A stretch of 64,000 nt of DNA from JAVBTR01 sp031556065 (GTDB lineage Bacteria > Bacillota > Clostridia > Christensenellales > Aristaeellaceae). The notes below the pieces were generated by a model that saw only the letters and a list, made by a program, of their open reading frames with translations, searched no databases and had not been told where the DNA came from. A program made the translations under genes and the position numbers. The stretch is from positions 40,193-104,192 of the forward strand of contig JAVBTR010000032.1 of NCBI GenBank assembly GCA_031556065.1. Direction: 5' to 3'. Positions 25,494 to 32,305 of this stretch are shown in pieces (the stretch's first letter is position 1; each line of letters begins with the position of its first letter).

Positions 25494-25951
25494 GGCCAAA
25501 CCGCCTCCTTGTCTTGCCAAGCAAGGGGACAAATGACGTTGCTGGCTGGTCGGGATAGTCTCATGGCATCATCCTGTTTACGCTGTACATAATCTACAGG
25601 GTGCTCCCAAAGAAGCACATCGTCTTTGATGCAGGCGATCACAACGCCCAGCAGGGCATTATCTGGAATGGTACCTTGTTGATCGCGGGCAGGGTCAATA
25701 TGCCTTGTGCGTACCTGTATGCCGCCGCCCTCTAACCTTGAAACAAACTCCTTGCAAAAGGTAGTTTTACAACCTTCACGGCTGAACCAAACAATATCTT
25801 TACGCTTTGGGTAGATGTCGGTGCAAACGATCAAAGAAGCACCGTCTGGAACGTTCCAAGCCCCTAAGCAATCGCCGACCACTGAACTGACAATAGCCAG
25901 ATATTGCGCGGGAACCGTGGAACTTAATTCGAGTCCGTTAACTATAGTCAT
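25490..25951 (-). CDS. Phage protein, possibly S24/LexA-like core
   Basis: 153 residues from the ATG at 25,951 (GGAG six bases upstream). The stretch VVGDCLGAWNVPDGASLIVCTD recalls the catalytic loop of S24 peptidases (G-D-S-M...P-D-G-D) with Cys in place of Ser, followed by beta strands and a late GVVIACIKDDVLLW strand as in that fold. This resemblance is weak and might be chance. It lies in the early operon between a truncated-looking hexapeptide-type gene and tiny genes. Confidence 0.5.
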   Translation of the reverse strand: MTIVNGLELSSTVPAQYLAIVSSVVGDCLGAWNVPDGASLIVCTDIYPKRKDIVWFSREGCKTTFCKEFVSRLEGGGIQVRTRHIDPARDQQGTIPDNALLGVVIACIKDDVLLWEHPVDYVQRKQDDAMRLSRPASNVICPLAWQDKEAVWP

Positions 25952-25986
25952 GATCAGCTCCAGCCTCCCCTTCCACAGCCTCCTTG

Positions 25987-26190
25987 CTAACAACAGCCCT
26001 TGCCAGCGAGATAGCTGCCGCATACCCAAGCCTCGCCGTCCTGTGATAGGTTTTCGATCTTTTCGATCCAGCCGCCCAGGTCGCCGGCTTTGACTTCCAG
26101 TTCTTCAATATCCTGCAAGGCGCGGATTTGGTATAGGGTGCGACCACACCATTGCTTTGTGTTGGCCGTTAATTCGTACTTGTTAGACAT
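25987..26190 (-). CDS. Short protein resembling the head of hexapeptide-repeat phage proteins
   Basis: 67 residues. RTLYQIRALQDIEELEVKAGDLGGWIEKIENLSQDGEAWVCGSYLAG matches the beginning of a phage family whose members continue with many G-x-A-x-V left-handed beta-helix repeats. Here the frame stops right after the first repeat, so it may be a truncated form. Start with GGAGG upstream, overlapping the previous tiny ORF. Confidence 0.65.
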   Translation of the reverse strand: MSNKYELTANTKQWCGRTLYQIRALQDIEELEVKAGDLGGWIEKIENLSQDGEAWVCGSYLAGKGCC

Positions 26191-26326
26191 GTTTGTAAAC
26201 CTCCATATTGTCTTTTGCGATTTTTCGTGTTAGAATAGATTGAGTTTTTAGGTTTGCTTCGGATGGCGTTGGCGCGCTATTCGGAGCTTTTTGTTTACGT
26301 GCACGCTTAGGGCGTTTGAATGTCAT
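26183..26326 (-). CDS. Tiny basic phage protein
   Basis: 47 residues, very basic N-terminus (MTFKRPKRARKQKAPNSAPTPSEANL). Its ATG overlaps the upstream stop (ATGA) and its stop overlaps the start of the next gene. There is no separate ribosome site, so it would depend on coupling. Function unknown. Confidence 0.5.
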   Translation of the reverse strand: MTFKRPKRARKQKAPNSAPTPSEANLKTQSILTRKIAKDNMEVYKHV

Positions 26327-26568
26327 GCGGTCACCGCCCGTTCAGGCGGGTATTCCCTCAAAAATGCCTCGCGATCAATAAGGGCCTTGCCGCACTTCTC
26401 GCCGGTCAGAAAGATATCGAACTTGTTCAACCACTTTCGGCCCTGCCTTGCGCAATACATCGGCATACGCGGATTCATTCCGATGGCTTCGGCAGCGTGG
26501 GCAGCTAAGATAAAGGCTTCCTTCATGTTTGCGATATCTTCGCGGGTGTGCTTTCCGTCTGGTGTCAA
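26323..26568 (-). CDS. Small phage protein of unknown function
   Basis: 81 residues from TTG at 26,568, eight bases after GGAGG; the GTG upstream lies inside the ribosome site. Helical (EDIANMKEAFILAAHAAEAIGMNPRMPMYCARQGRKWLNKFDIFLTGEKCGKALIDREAFL). No family recognised. Confidence 0.6.
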   Translation of the reverse strand: MTPDGKHTREDIANMKEAFILAAHAAEAIGMNPRMPMYCARQGRKWLNKFDIFLTGEKCGKALIDREAFLREYPPERAVTA

Positions 26569-26580
26569 AATGGGCACCTC

Positions 26581-26763
26581 CTACTTTTCAATGATTTCAC
26601 AATGGTCTGATGCAAAATCCACCATCAGCGCGATAAGCTGCACGATTGAAATACCTGTCTCCTCATTCAGCGCCTTGAGCTTTTCCCAAGTGCTGGCGTA
26701 GATTTGCGTTGGTTTAAGCAACTCCCCAACGCCGTGAACTTTTCGTAAAACCAGTTTATCCAT
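26581..26763 (-). CDS. Small ribbon-helix-helix-like protein
   Basis: 60 residues. A short basic strand (KLVLRKVHGVGELLKPTQIYAS) followed by helices (WEKLKALNEETGISIVQLIALMVDFASDH) fits the ribbon-helix-helix pattern of phage regulators. Diverges from the plus-strand gene at 26,831. Confidence 0.55.
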   Translation of the reverse strand: MDKLVLRKVHGVGELLKPTQIYASTWEKLKALNEETGISIVQLIALMVDFASDHCEIIEK

Positions 26764-26830
26764 GTGTTTGGGTACGTCCTTTCCCGCCCCGTTGTTTTAT
26801 GTAGTAAATACAAAAGCGGAGGCGATTTCT

Positions 26831-27046
26831 TTGTTTAACCTAAAAGCCGAAATAATGTTTTTCCTCACCGGGCGTGAATGCGTTCCTATGGCCGAAGTCT
26901 ACGCGGCTTTTCCTGCGATCCACCAGCGTAAGGTGTTAGCGGCTATCCACTCCCTTTGTATCGATGGTGTTGCCGATGTGTTATACACCGGGGAAGATAT
27001 TACGGAGGTGGAGCTGGTGCGCAATTATGCGGGTGTAAGGCATTAA
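26831..27046 (+). CDS. Small plus-strand ORF in the early region
   Basis: 71 residues from TTG at 26,831, seven bases after GGAGG. The sequence looks protein-like: FNLKAEIMFFLTGRECVPMAEVYAAFPAIHQRKVLAAIHSLCIDGVADVLYTGEDITEVELV, with a winged-helix-like helix-helix-strand order. It fills the gap between two minus-strand genes and overlaps the stop of the next one by four bases. No clear promoter was seen. Confidence 0.55.
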   Translation: MFNLKAEIMFFLTGRECVPMAEVYAAFPAIHQRKVLAAIHSLCIDGVADVLYTGEDITEVELVRNYAGVRH

Positions 27047-27498
27047 ATAGCGCATACAGCATCTAGATAAGTCGACGCGCATAGGCATTGGCCGGACACG
27101 GCTTTGAGTGTTTTCGAAAGCTTCTTCGCGTCCTCATGCTCGTCCGGGGTTATCTCCCCATCTTCCAGCAGGTCGTGAACCTTGGCAAGCGCCCGGTTCG
27201 CTCCCTCCCGGGCCTGATACACCGAAAACCCCATATCCCCGGCAGTCTTGGGTTCGGCCACGTCCGGCAAGAACTCACCCAGGGGGTTGGTTTCTTTCAG
27301 GTGCCATAAAGCTAGCATGGGGGTTCTGTACAACTGCGCCATGGCCTTAACGATGTCGTCGGGAACCGGGGTACCAGACGGCGCTTCATACTTTTGTAAA
27401 GAGCTAAGGGAGCACGGGAGAAACTCTGCCGCCTGTTCCTGGGTCTTTCCTGCAAATTCCCGGCAAAGCCGATAGATGGTCTTGCAGTCCTTTTCCAT
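27043..27498 (-). CDS. XRE-type helix-turn-helix protein
   Basis: 151 residues from the ATG at 27,498 (GGAGG seven bases upstream). The N-terminus is an XRE domain (IYRLCREFAGKTQEQAAEFLPCSLSSLQKYEAPSGTPVPDDIVKAMAQLYRTP), followed by helices with NPLGEFLPD and a C-terminal LLEDGEITPDEHEDAKKLSKTL. Proteins with this architecture act as regulators in the early region of Clostridia phages. Second helix-turn-helix gene of the early operon. Confidence 0.8.
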   Translation of the reverse strand: MEKDCKTIYRLCREFAGKTQEQAAEFLPCSLSSLQKYEAPSGTPVPDDIVKAMAQLYRTPMLALWHLKETNPLGEFLPDVAEPKTAGDMGFSVYQAREGANRALAKVHDLLEDGEITPDEHEDAKKLSKTLKAVSGQCLCASTYLDAVCAI

Positions 27499-27554
27499 GG
27501 TCTTTCCTCCTTTCAAAAGTTACTATTAACGTGTGTAGTAGAACCTTGGCAACT

Positions 27555-27758
27555 TCAAACGGCGGTTTTTTCACAAGGCAAAAGGTCTTCGATTCGACAT
27601 TCAAAAAACTTAGAAAGCTTAAGCAGCGCCGGAAGTTCCGGGGTTTTCGTGGCTACCTCGATCGCGCTAATCGTAGACTGGGGAACGCCCGTCAGCGCCG
27701 AAAGCTGATCCTGGGTAAGGCCCTTTTCTAACCGCTTTGCCCTAACGATAGGATTCAT
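27555..27758 (-). CDS. Cro-like XRE helix-turn-helix protein
   Basis: 67 residues, essentially one XRE domain: IVRAKRLEKGLTQDQLSALTGVPQSTISAIEVATKTPELPALLKLSKFFECRIEDL. AAGGAGGTGAATCA precedes the ATG. Position in the early operon and size suit a Cro-like or excision-control regulator. Confidence 0.8.
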   Translation of the reverse strand: MNPIVRAKRLEKGLTQDQLSALTGVPQSTISAIEVATKTPELPALLKLSKFFECRIEDLLPCEKTAV

Positions 27759-27772
27759 TGATTCACCTCCTT

Positions 27773-27802
27773 GTCTTTGGTAACAACCGTGTGGTATAAT
27801 TT
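27773..27802 (+). promoter_or_regulatory. Strong-looking plus-strand promoter inside the early operon
   Basis: TTGTCT and TATAAT with an 18-base spacer, pointing against the early operon. No plus-strand gene follows. The transcript would begin near 27,810 with hairpins (GTCTGCC...GGCAGAC; CGCC-CGAA-GGCG) and run antisense to the gene at 27,883-28,089. Confidence 0.4.
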
Positions 27803-27882
27803 AGGGGTTAAACGTTGGTCTGCCATCATCAGTACCGGGCGACCATTCCCGGCAGACGCCCGAAGGCGTTTCGGCTTAAGCG

Positions 27883-28089
27883 TTATACTTCCTGTATCAG
27901 TTCTTCGCCGGGGTAATGATTGCGCAATGCGTCTATCACCTCGGCAAGCGGCCCCTCGAAAGGCAAGTAAGTGTTCCCGCCCTCTCCGCGCGTTCTGCAT
28001 TCGTAAGCGTTGTATATCCCATCTTCAACCTTATTAACAACTACAAGCACTCGCCTTTTTGAAGTCCTAAACTGATTGACCAGAATCAT
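27883..28089 (-). CDS. Small phage protein of unknown function
   Basis: 68 residues from the ATG at 28,089. Beta-rich start (ILVNQFRTSKRRVLVVVNKVEDGIYNAYECRTRG) then a helix. The gap below it (27,759-27,882) holds only a possible 23-residue ORF and hairpins. No family recognised. Confidence 0.55.
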   Translation of the reverse strand: MILVNQFRTSKRRVLVVVNKVEDGIYNAYECRTRGEGGNTYLPFEGPLAEVIDALRNHYPGEELIQEV

Positions 28090-28268
28090 TGTTCTGCCTC
28101 CCATTCATCGCGTGCCGCGCGGCACTTCTCTAAGGTTGATTTCACGCAGGAGAAAAGCTTACCGGCTTCATTTCGATAGTCATACTGGATGCAAGTTTTC
28201 TTGGTAATGCTGCTGCGAAAAGATTCGTATTGTTCCTGTCCTGGTGCAAGGTTGTTTGGATTTAGCAT
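28086..28268 (-). CDS. DUF3873-like small protein
   Basis: 60 residues. GQEQYESFRSSITKKTCIQYDYRNEAGKLFSCVKSTLEKCRAARDEWEAEQ matches the DUF3873 pattern (YDYR, G-x-L-F-S-C-V, CR..RD.W), a small family found on phages and conjugative elements with unknown role. Start with GGAGG upstream. Confidence 0.7.
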   Translation of the reverse strand: MLNPNNLAPGQEQYESFRSSITKKTCIQYDYRNEAGKLFSCVKSTLEKCRAARDEWEAEQ

Positions 28269-28334
28269 CTTTCCGTCCTCCTTCTTTCTGCCGGGGATTT
28301 ACCGCCCCGGCTCGGTTTATACTTGCCGCTTCTG

Positions 28335-28568
28335 TTAAAGCCCGAAAGAGCAACATAGGTTGAACATCGCATACCCAACGATCAATCTCCAATTGAGATT
28401 TCCCGGAAGTGAGACCCATTCATCTAGCATCCTACGTGCCTCGGCGTTTACCTTTGCCTCAAGCATTTTATACGATTCCAATTCTGTTGCGTTGTGCATA
28501 TCTAGTCGCACATTGTGCTCAAGTTGTCTTTCTACCCGCTGTTCCATCTTCGTCATTGTGATTGTCAT
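28335..28568 (-). CDS. First gene of the early operon, unknown function
   Basis: 77 residues. Helical, charged (MEQRVERQLEHNVRLDMHNATELESYKMLEAKVNAEARRMLDEW), with a short hydrophobic end. It is the first gene behind the TTGACA early promoter at 28,616-28,644, where Cro or antirepressor genes are expected, but no DNA-binding motif is seen. A GC hairpin lies just downstream. Confidence 0.6.
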   Translation of the reverse strand: MTITMTKMEQRVERQLEHNVRLDMHNATELESYKMLEAKVNAEARRMLDEWVSLPGNLNWRLIVGYAMFNLCCSFGL

Positions 28569-28615
28569 GGTTCGTTTCCTTCTTTCTTTTGGTATCCGTT
28601 GGTTGGTATGGGTAT

Positions 28616-28644
28616 AGTATACTTCGAATATCGACGTATGTCAA
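28616..28644 (-). promoter_or_regulatory. Early lytic promoter
   Basis: On the minus strand TTGACA (28,644-28,639) and TATACT (28,621-28,616) are separated by 17 bases. The -10 overlaps the first TTCGAA operator, so the repressor at 28,688 would block it. Confidence 0.85.
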
Positions 28645-28667
28645 GTGTTTGTTCGAAGTATTTCGAA
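28620..28667. promoter_or_regulatory. Repressor operators (TTCGAA palindromes)
   Basis: TTCGAA occurs at 28,623-28,628, 28,652-28,657 and 28,662-28,667; the first two are inverted copies of TACTTCGAA (28,620-28,628 and 28,652-28,660). Together with the early promoter and divergent repressor this is the lysis-lysogeny switch. A weak candidate for the repressor promoter (TTGGTA-18-TATAGT) lies at 28,589-28,618. Confidence 0.7.
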
Positions 28668-28687
28668 TTATTTTTGTGAGGTGCGAC

Positions 28688-29053
28688 ATGTCTACGATTG
28701 AACGTATTTTTGAGCTTATGGAGAATAACAAAGTGAGCGCATATAAGCTTTCAAAAGAAGTGGGCGTATCGCAGGGCAACATAAGCGATTGGAAGAGCGG
28801 AAAAGCGAACCCTTCCTATGGAGCCGTTGTTAAAATTGCGAACTATTTTAGCGTATCGCCCGAATACATCGAGGGCAAAACAGACATACCTCTGCCAGCA
28901 TTTGCAGAGTTTCCAGGCGGCATTATTAAGCAAATCGACAAAAGCGACCCCCAAATAACAAAATTGTTAGAAGAAATAAAGGATATGACACCCGAAGAAT
29001 TGAATATATTGGAAAGCCTTGCCAAAACAATGAAGGCAAATAGAAAGAAATAA
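28688..29053 (+). CDS. Prophage repressor (XRE family, cI-like)
   Basis: 121 residues from the ATG at 28,688, with GAGGTG upstream. N-terminal XRE domain (RIFELMENNKVSAYKLSKEVGVSQGNISDWKSGKANPSYGAVVKIANYFSVSPEYIEGK) and a short C-terminal helical part (LEEIKDMTPEELNILESLAKTMK) instead of a LexA-like peptidase. Without a self-cleaving domain, induction would need another mechanism, such as an antirepressor or a protease. Divergent from the early operon, and first of a run of four plus-strand genes. Confidence 0.88.
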   Translation: MSTIERIFELMENNKVSAYKLSKEVGVSQGNISDWKSGKANPSYGAVVKIANYFSVSPEYIEGKTDIPLPAFAEFPGGIIKQIDKSDPQITKLLEEIKDMTPEELNILESLAKTMKANRKK

Positions 29054-29084
29054 TGTTTTTACACAAGCCGCAGGAGGGTATGCT

Positions 29085-29489
29085 ATGAAATGCGCAAGCT
29101 GTGGAGCCAATATTTACGATGATGCTAATAGATGTCAGTATTGCGGGGCCTATCAGCCGCAGCCAAAACAACAGAAACAGACTGTTCAGCCTCAACAGCA
29201 GCAGCCGGTTGTCGTGCATGTCCATAACACCAACGTTATAAAAAATAAAAACAACAATAGCAGTTACGGCAGCAGGAGAGCGGCAAGGGCTGGTAAAAGC
29301 AAGGGAGTTGCGCTGTTTCTATGCATATTTTTAGGGTACTTCGGCGCTCATAAGTTTTACTTGGGAAAGACGGGCGCTGGGATTCTATATTTGCTTACCG
29401 TTGGTCTCTTTGGCCTTGGCTGGTTTTTTGATATCTTCTCCATCCTGTTTGGCGGTGCTAGGGATAAATGGGGATATAAGCTTGTTTAG
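29085..29489 (+). CDS. Zinc-ribbon plus TM2-domain membrane protein (cargo)
   Basis: 134 residues. An N-terminal zinc ribbon (CASCGANIYDDANRCQYCGAYQ), a Gln-rich linker, a basic patch, then a TM2 domain: two membrane helices (GVALFLCIFLGYFGAHKFYLGK and GILYLLTVGLFGLGWFFDIFSILFGG) joined by the usual H-K-F-Y motif. GGAGG lies seven bases upstream. It follows the repressor by 32 bases and is probably cotranscribed, so made in the lysogen. TM2 proteins are common in bacteria with unknown roles. Confidence 0.85.
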   Translation: MKCASCGANIYDDANRCQYCGAYQPQPKQQKQTVQPQQQQPVVVHVHNTNVIKNKNNNSSYGSRRAARAGKSKGVALFLCIFLGYFGAHKFYLGKTGAGILYLLTVGLFGLGWFFDIFSILFGGARDKWGYKLV

Positions 29490-29523
29490 CAATAGAATAA
29501 AGCAGAAAAGGCGGTATGTTCAA

Positions 29524-30051
29524 ATGAGAAAATTTAATTCGGTTATTCTGGTTGTGCTTATCCTCGCACTGTTGTTACCAACTTTGGCTTTTGCTCAAAC
29601 CTTCGACTTAGCCTCTATGAGCAATGAAGAACTTTCTGCGCTTTCTGCTGCGATAGTAGCAGAACAACAAAGCAGAAACCAGTCTGATACTGGGTACATT
29701 GTGTCCGGGAATCTTGGAAAATGTTTTGTAGGATTAAAAGAAGTCAAGTATGACAAAGATAGGGCGGGCAACAACGTAGTGATTCTGGTTTACGACTTTT
29801 CACACACAAAAGAAGAAGCCAAGGACTTTACTTTTAGCATAGCAACTACGGTATATCAAGACGGCGTTGAGTGCGATGCAAATTATTATTTTAGCGACGA
29901 CAACAGTCTGCGCAAAGTAAAGGCAGGCGTAACAATCGAGGTGTCAAAAGTCTTCACTTTAAGCTCTGATTCACCGATTGAAATAGAAATAGAGGAATTG
30001 ATCAGCTTCAGCGGTGAAAAACTTACTGCTACACACGATGTCAAGCAGTAG
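29524..30051 (+). CDS. Secreted DUF5067-like protein (cargo)
   Basis: 175 residues from the ATG at 29,524. A signal peptide (MRKFNSVILVVLILALLLPTLAFA, cleavage after AFA) is followed by a helical stretch with MSNEELSALSAAIVAEQ and a beta-sandwich-like domain (KCFVGLKEVKYDKDRAGNNVVILVYDFSHTKEEAKDFTFSIATTVYQDGVEC) as in DUF5067/immunoglobulin-like secreted proteins of Firmicutes. Adjacent to the TM2 gene in the lysogeny module. The signal peptide resembles that of the host gene at 33,988, so the cargo may be host-derived. Confidence 0.75.
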   Translation: MRKFNSVILVVLILALLLPTLAFAQTFDLASMSNEELSALSAAIVAEQQSRNQSDTGYIVSGNLGKCFVGLKEVKYDKDRAGNNVVILVYDFSHTKEEAKDFTFSIATTVYQDGVECDANYYFSDDNSLRKVKAGVTIEVSKVFTLSSDSPIEIEIEELISFSGEKLTATHDVKQ

Positions 30052-30101
30052 CAGCCTGTAAAAACCAAAGCACAAAAGAAGCGCTTGAAAGAAGGGAAAC
30101 C

Positions 30102-30710
30102 ATGAAGAAGTTACTATCACTATTGATGGTTTTCAGTATGCTTCTTTGCAATTTCGCGCTTGCGGAGGTTTCCACGGAGCCAGAACAAGCACCACTTGTG
30201 CGCTATGGTATCACCAACGCTAAGGGCCTCAATGTACGCAAAGAACCCAAAGCAAAGGCCAAGGTTGCTTTTACACTGCCCGTCACTGGCACGGTTGTAA
30301 CGATCCTGGAGGATGCCACCGAGAAGGACAACCTTTCTTGGTATAAGATCGAGTATGAAGCCCAAGAAGGATATGTCAAAGCCGAATTTATCGATGAGGT
30401 AACAGATAAAGCGCAGTACGACGATATTGTTCTGGCCTTGGCAAGTGCCGCCAGTGGCGCAGCAGCCAGCGGGAAGGGTTCCGGCACGTCCGGGAGCACA
30501 AAAAACGCATCTTCATCGACCGTTTCGTCTGCGCCATCTTCTTCTGGTAGCGAAACGACTTCTTCTGGCTCTGGCAGCGTATGGATACCCAAGAGTGGTT
30601 CCAAGTATCACAAAAGCAGTAGTTGTTCCGGCATGAAAGGGCCTACAAAAGTCACGCTGGAATATGCTAAATCACATGGCTATTCAGCCTGCAAAAAGTG
30701 TTTTAAATAA
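30102..30710 (+). CDS. Secreted SH3-domain protein with Cys-containing C-terminal domain (cargo)
   Basis: 202 residues. Signal peptide (MKKLLSLLMVFSMLLCNFALA), a bacterial SH3 domain (residues about 32-95; GLNVRKEPKAKAKVAFTLPVTGTVVTIL ... YVKAEFI), a Ser/Gly-rich linker of about 55 residues, and a C-terminal domain with YHKSSSCSGM and GYSACKKCF, a Cys/His pattern seen at the end of many secreted Firmicute proteins and likely to bind metal. Wall-associated by inference. It is last of the cargo run and followed by a terminator. Confidence 0.8.
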   Translation: MKKLLSLLMVFSMLLCNFALAEVSTEPEQAPLVRYGITNAKGLNVRKEPKAKAKVAFTLPVTGTVVTILEDATEKDNLSWYKIEYEAQEGYVKAEFIDEVTDKAQYDDIVLALASAASGAAASGKGSGTSGSTKNASSSTVSSAPSSSGSETTSSGSGSVWIPKSGSKYHKSSSCSGMKGPTKVTLEYAKSHGYSACKKCFK

Positions 30711-30730
30711 GAAATATCATAATTACTATT

Positions 30731-30758
30731 AAACCGCCGTAACAATTCGGCGGTTTTT
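30731..30758 (+). terminator. Terminator of the repressor-cargo run
   Basis: AAACCGCCG pairs with CGGCGGTTT across eight bases, followed by further T. Confidence 0.85.
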
Positions 30759-30786
30759 AGTTACACAAATTTACAATCTTAAAACC

Positions 30787-30815
30787 TTGCTTTTGGTATG
30801 GCTGTAGTGTATCAT
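30787..30815 (+). promoter_or_regulatory. Putative promoter of the integrase unit
   Basis: TTGCTT and TATCAT are 17 bases apart. The stretch TTGGTATGG-T-TAGT-TA inside it also occurs upstream of the repressor (28,604-28,621). A short inverted repeat (AAGAAC-ATAA-GTTCTT) lies just downstream and could be a binding site. Confidence 0.5.
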
Positions 30816-30940
30816 AGGCATCGAAACAAGAACATAAGTTCTTATATTCGACAAATTATTGCGTTAGGGCATATTCGTCGACCTAAATGCATACGATAAT
30901 GATACGCAAATAATACACCAAATGACAGGGGGCACCACAA

Positions 30941-31132
30941 ATGAAGGATACTCCGTATAAAACACTACACGCCGATACAGGGGAAGCCGTCTATTTGTGG
31001 CTGCCGCCTTATTTAACCTGCCGCCCCGATCGGGAAGCAGAAGCCAGAGCGCTATTTGAAGCGCGTTTAAAACAATACAAGAAGGGAGGACAAGCTAATG
31101 AAATGCCGGAAATGCCGAAAAGAGGCGCTTGA
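30941..31132 (+). CDS. Small gene ahead of the integrase
   Basis: 63 residues, acidic/basic mix (TLHADTGEAVYLWLPPYLTCRPDREAEARALFEARLKQYKKGGQANEMPEMPKRGA), with AGGGGG upstream. It overlaps the integrase start by 35 bases and carries that gene's ribosome site. It sits where excisionases are often found, but no winged-helix pattern is evident. Confidence 0.6.
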   Translation: MKDTPYKTLHADTGEAVYLWLPPYLTCRPDREAEARALFEARLKQYKKGGQANEMPEMPKRGA

Positions 31133-32234
31133 AAAGGCCGTATACTGCCCGTGGTGCGGGGCAAAGCTTGTCATTGAATACAAGGGCAGAACCCGTCCAA
31201 ACGGCACGGGGACGGCTTACAAGCGGGGCAGCGTGTGGGAAGCGCGTGTTGTGGTTGGCTGGAAAGCGGACGAAGAAAAAGACACGCTACGCCCAATCAT
31301 GCGCACAAAGAGCGGTTTCAAAACAAAGCGCGAGGCGTTGGAATACTGTGCAGTGCTTAAAACCTGCGCACTTCCAACTAAGAAGCAATCCGTTTCAAGA
31401 GCAAAAGACAACACCTTTAAAGCCCTTTTTGATGCATTTGTCGCCCGGCTTGAATCCCGTGGCAGGACAGCAGGCACAATCAGCGGTTACAAGGCTGCCT
31501 TTGCTCACTTCGCCCCATTGCACCATATTGAAATTAAGATCATCGGAGCGGACGACTTGCAGGACTGCGTCGATGAATGCCCCAAAGGCAAACGCACAAA
31601 GGAAACCATGAAGAGCGTCGCAGGGCTTACCTTTAAGTACGCCATGGAGCGTAACATCATCGAAAAGAATTACGCAGCTTTCATTTTTACCGGGAATGGA
31701 GAAAAAGGCACCCATCCGCCCTTTACCGCCTTGGAGCTTGAACAAATTCGCCAGGCTGTTGGTATCGTTCCGTATGCCGACTATATCTACTTCATGTGTC
31801 TAACTGGCTACCGTCCAGCAGAGCAGCTAACGCGCACAAAGGCCGATTATGATGCGGACAACAATTGCATCTGGGGCGGCATCAAAACGGATGCAGGCAA
31901 AACCCGTGCCGTCACTATATCGCCCAAGGTACAATCTATTCTCGATAGCCGCCTGCGAGTGCTTGGAGAGTATCTCTTTCCTCGGCAGGACACCGGGCTA
32001 CCGATGACCACAGACTATTTTCACAAATATTGCTTTAAGCCCTGCATGGAGGCGTTGGGTATCACCGGGCGTGTCCCGTATTCCTGCCGACACACATTTG
32101 CCAACCTCATGAAAAACACACAAGGTTCCGACACCGACAAAGCCGCTCTCATGGGTCACACTGACGCATCGATGACGAAATATTATCAGTCTGCCGACCT
32201 GGACAGCCTTCGGAAAATTACCGACGCTATTTGA
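31098..32234 (+). CDS. int: Tyrosine recombinase (phage integrase) with zinc ribbon
   Basis: 378 residues. An N-terminal zinc ribbon (CRKCRKEALEKAVYCPWCGAKL), an arm-binding-like region (GSVWEARVVVGW), a SAM-like core-binding domain (FDAFVARLESRGRTAGTISGYKAAFAHF), and the catalytic domain with Arg in LTGYRPAEQLTRT, YSCRHTFANLM (H-x-x-R type), GHTDASMTKYY with the Tyr nucleophile. Inserts and excises the prophage. GGAGG lies seven bases before the ATG, inside the preceding small gene. Confidence 0.92.
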   Translation: MKCRKCRKEALEKAVYCPWCGAKLVIEYKGRTRPNGTGTAYKRGSVWEARVVVGWKADEEKDTLRPIMRTKSGFKTKREALEYCAVLKTCALPTKKQSVSRAKDNTFKALFDAFVARLESRGRTAGTISGYKAAFAHFAPLHHIEIKIIGADDLQDCVDECPKGKRTKETMKSVAGLTFKYAMERNIIEKNYAAFIFTGNGEKGTHPPFTALELEQIRQAVGIVPYADYIYFMCLTGYRPAEQLTRTKADYDADNNCIWGGIKTDAGKTRAVTISPKVQSILDSRLRVLGEYLFPRQDTGLPMTTDYFHKYCFKPCMEALGITGRVPYSCRHTFANLMKNTQGSDTDKAALMGHTDASMTKYYQSADLDSLRKITDAI

Positions 32235-32305
32235 GTTGGATGACGTGCCTACTATAAGCGCACTCACAACAAGCCTATGAAAATAAAAAGTTATTGCAAT
32301 AAAAT

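Noticed and set aside
27759..27882. 23-residue ORF (MADQRLTPKLYHTVV...) ending at the Cro-like start
   Set aside because: Very short and no own ribosome site; the overlap with the next start can be chance. Kept as doubtful.
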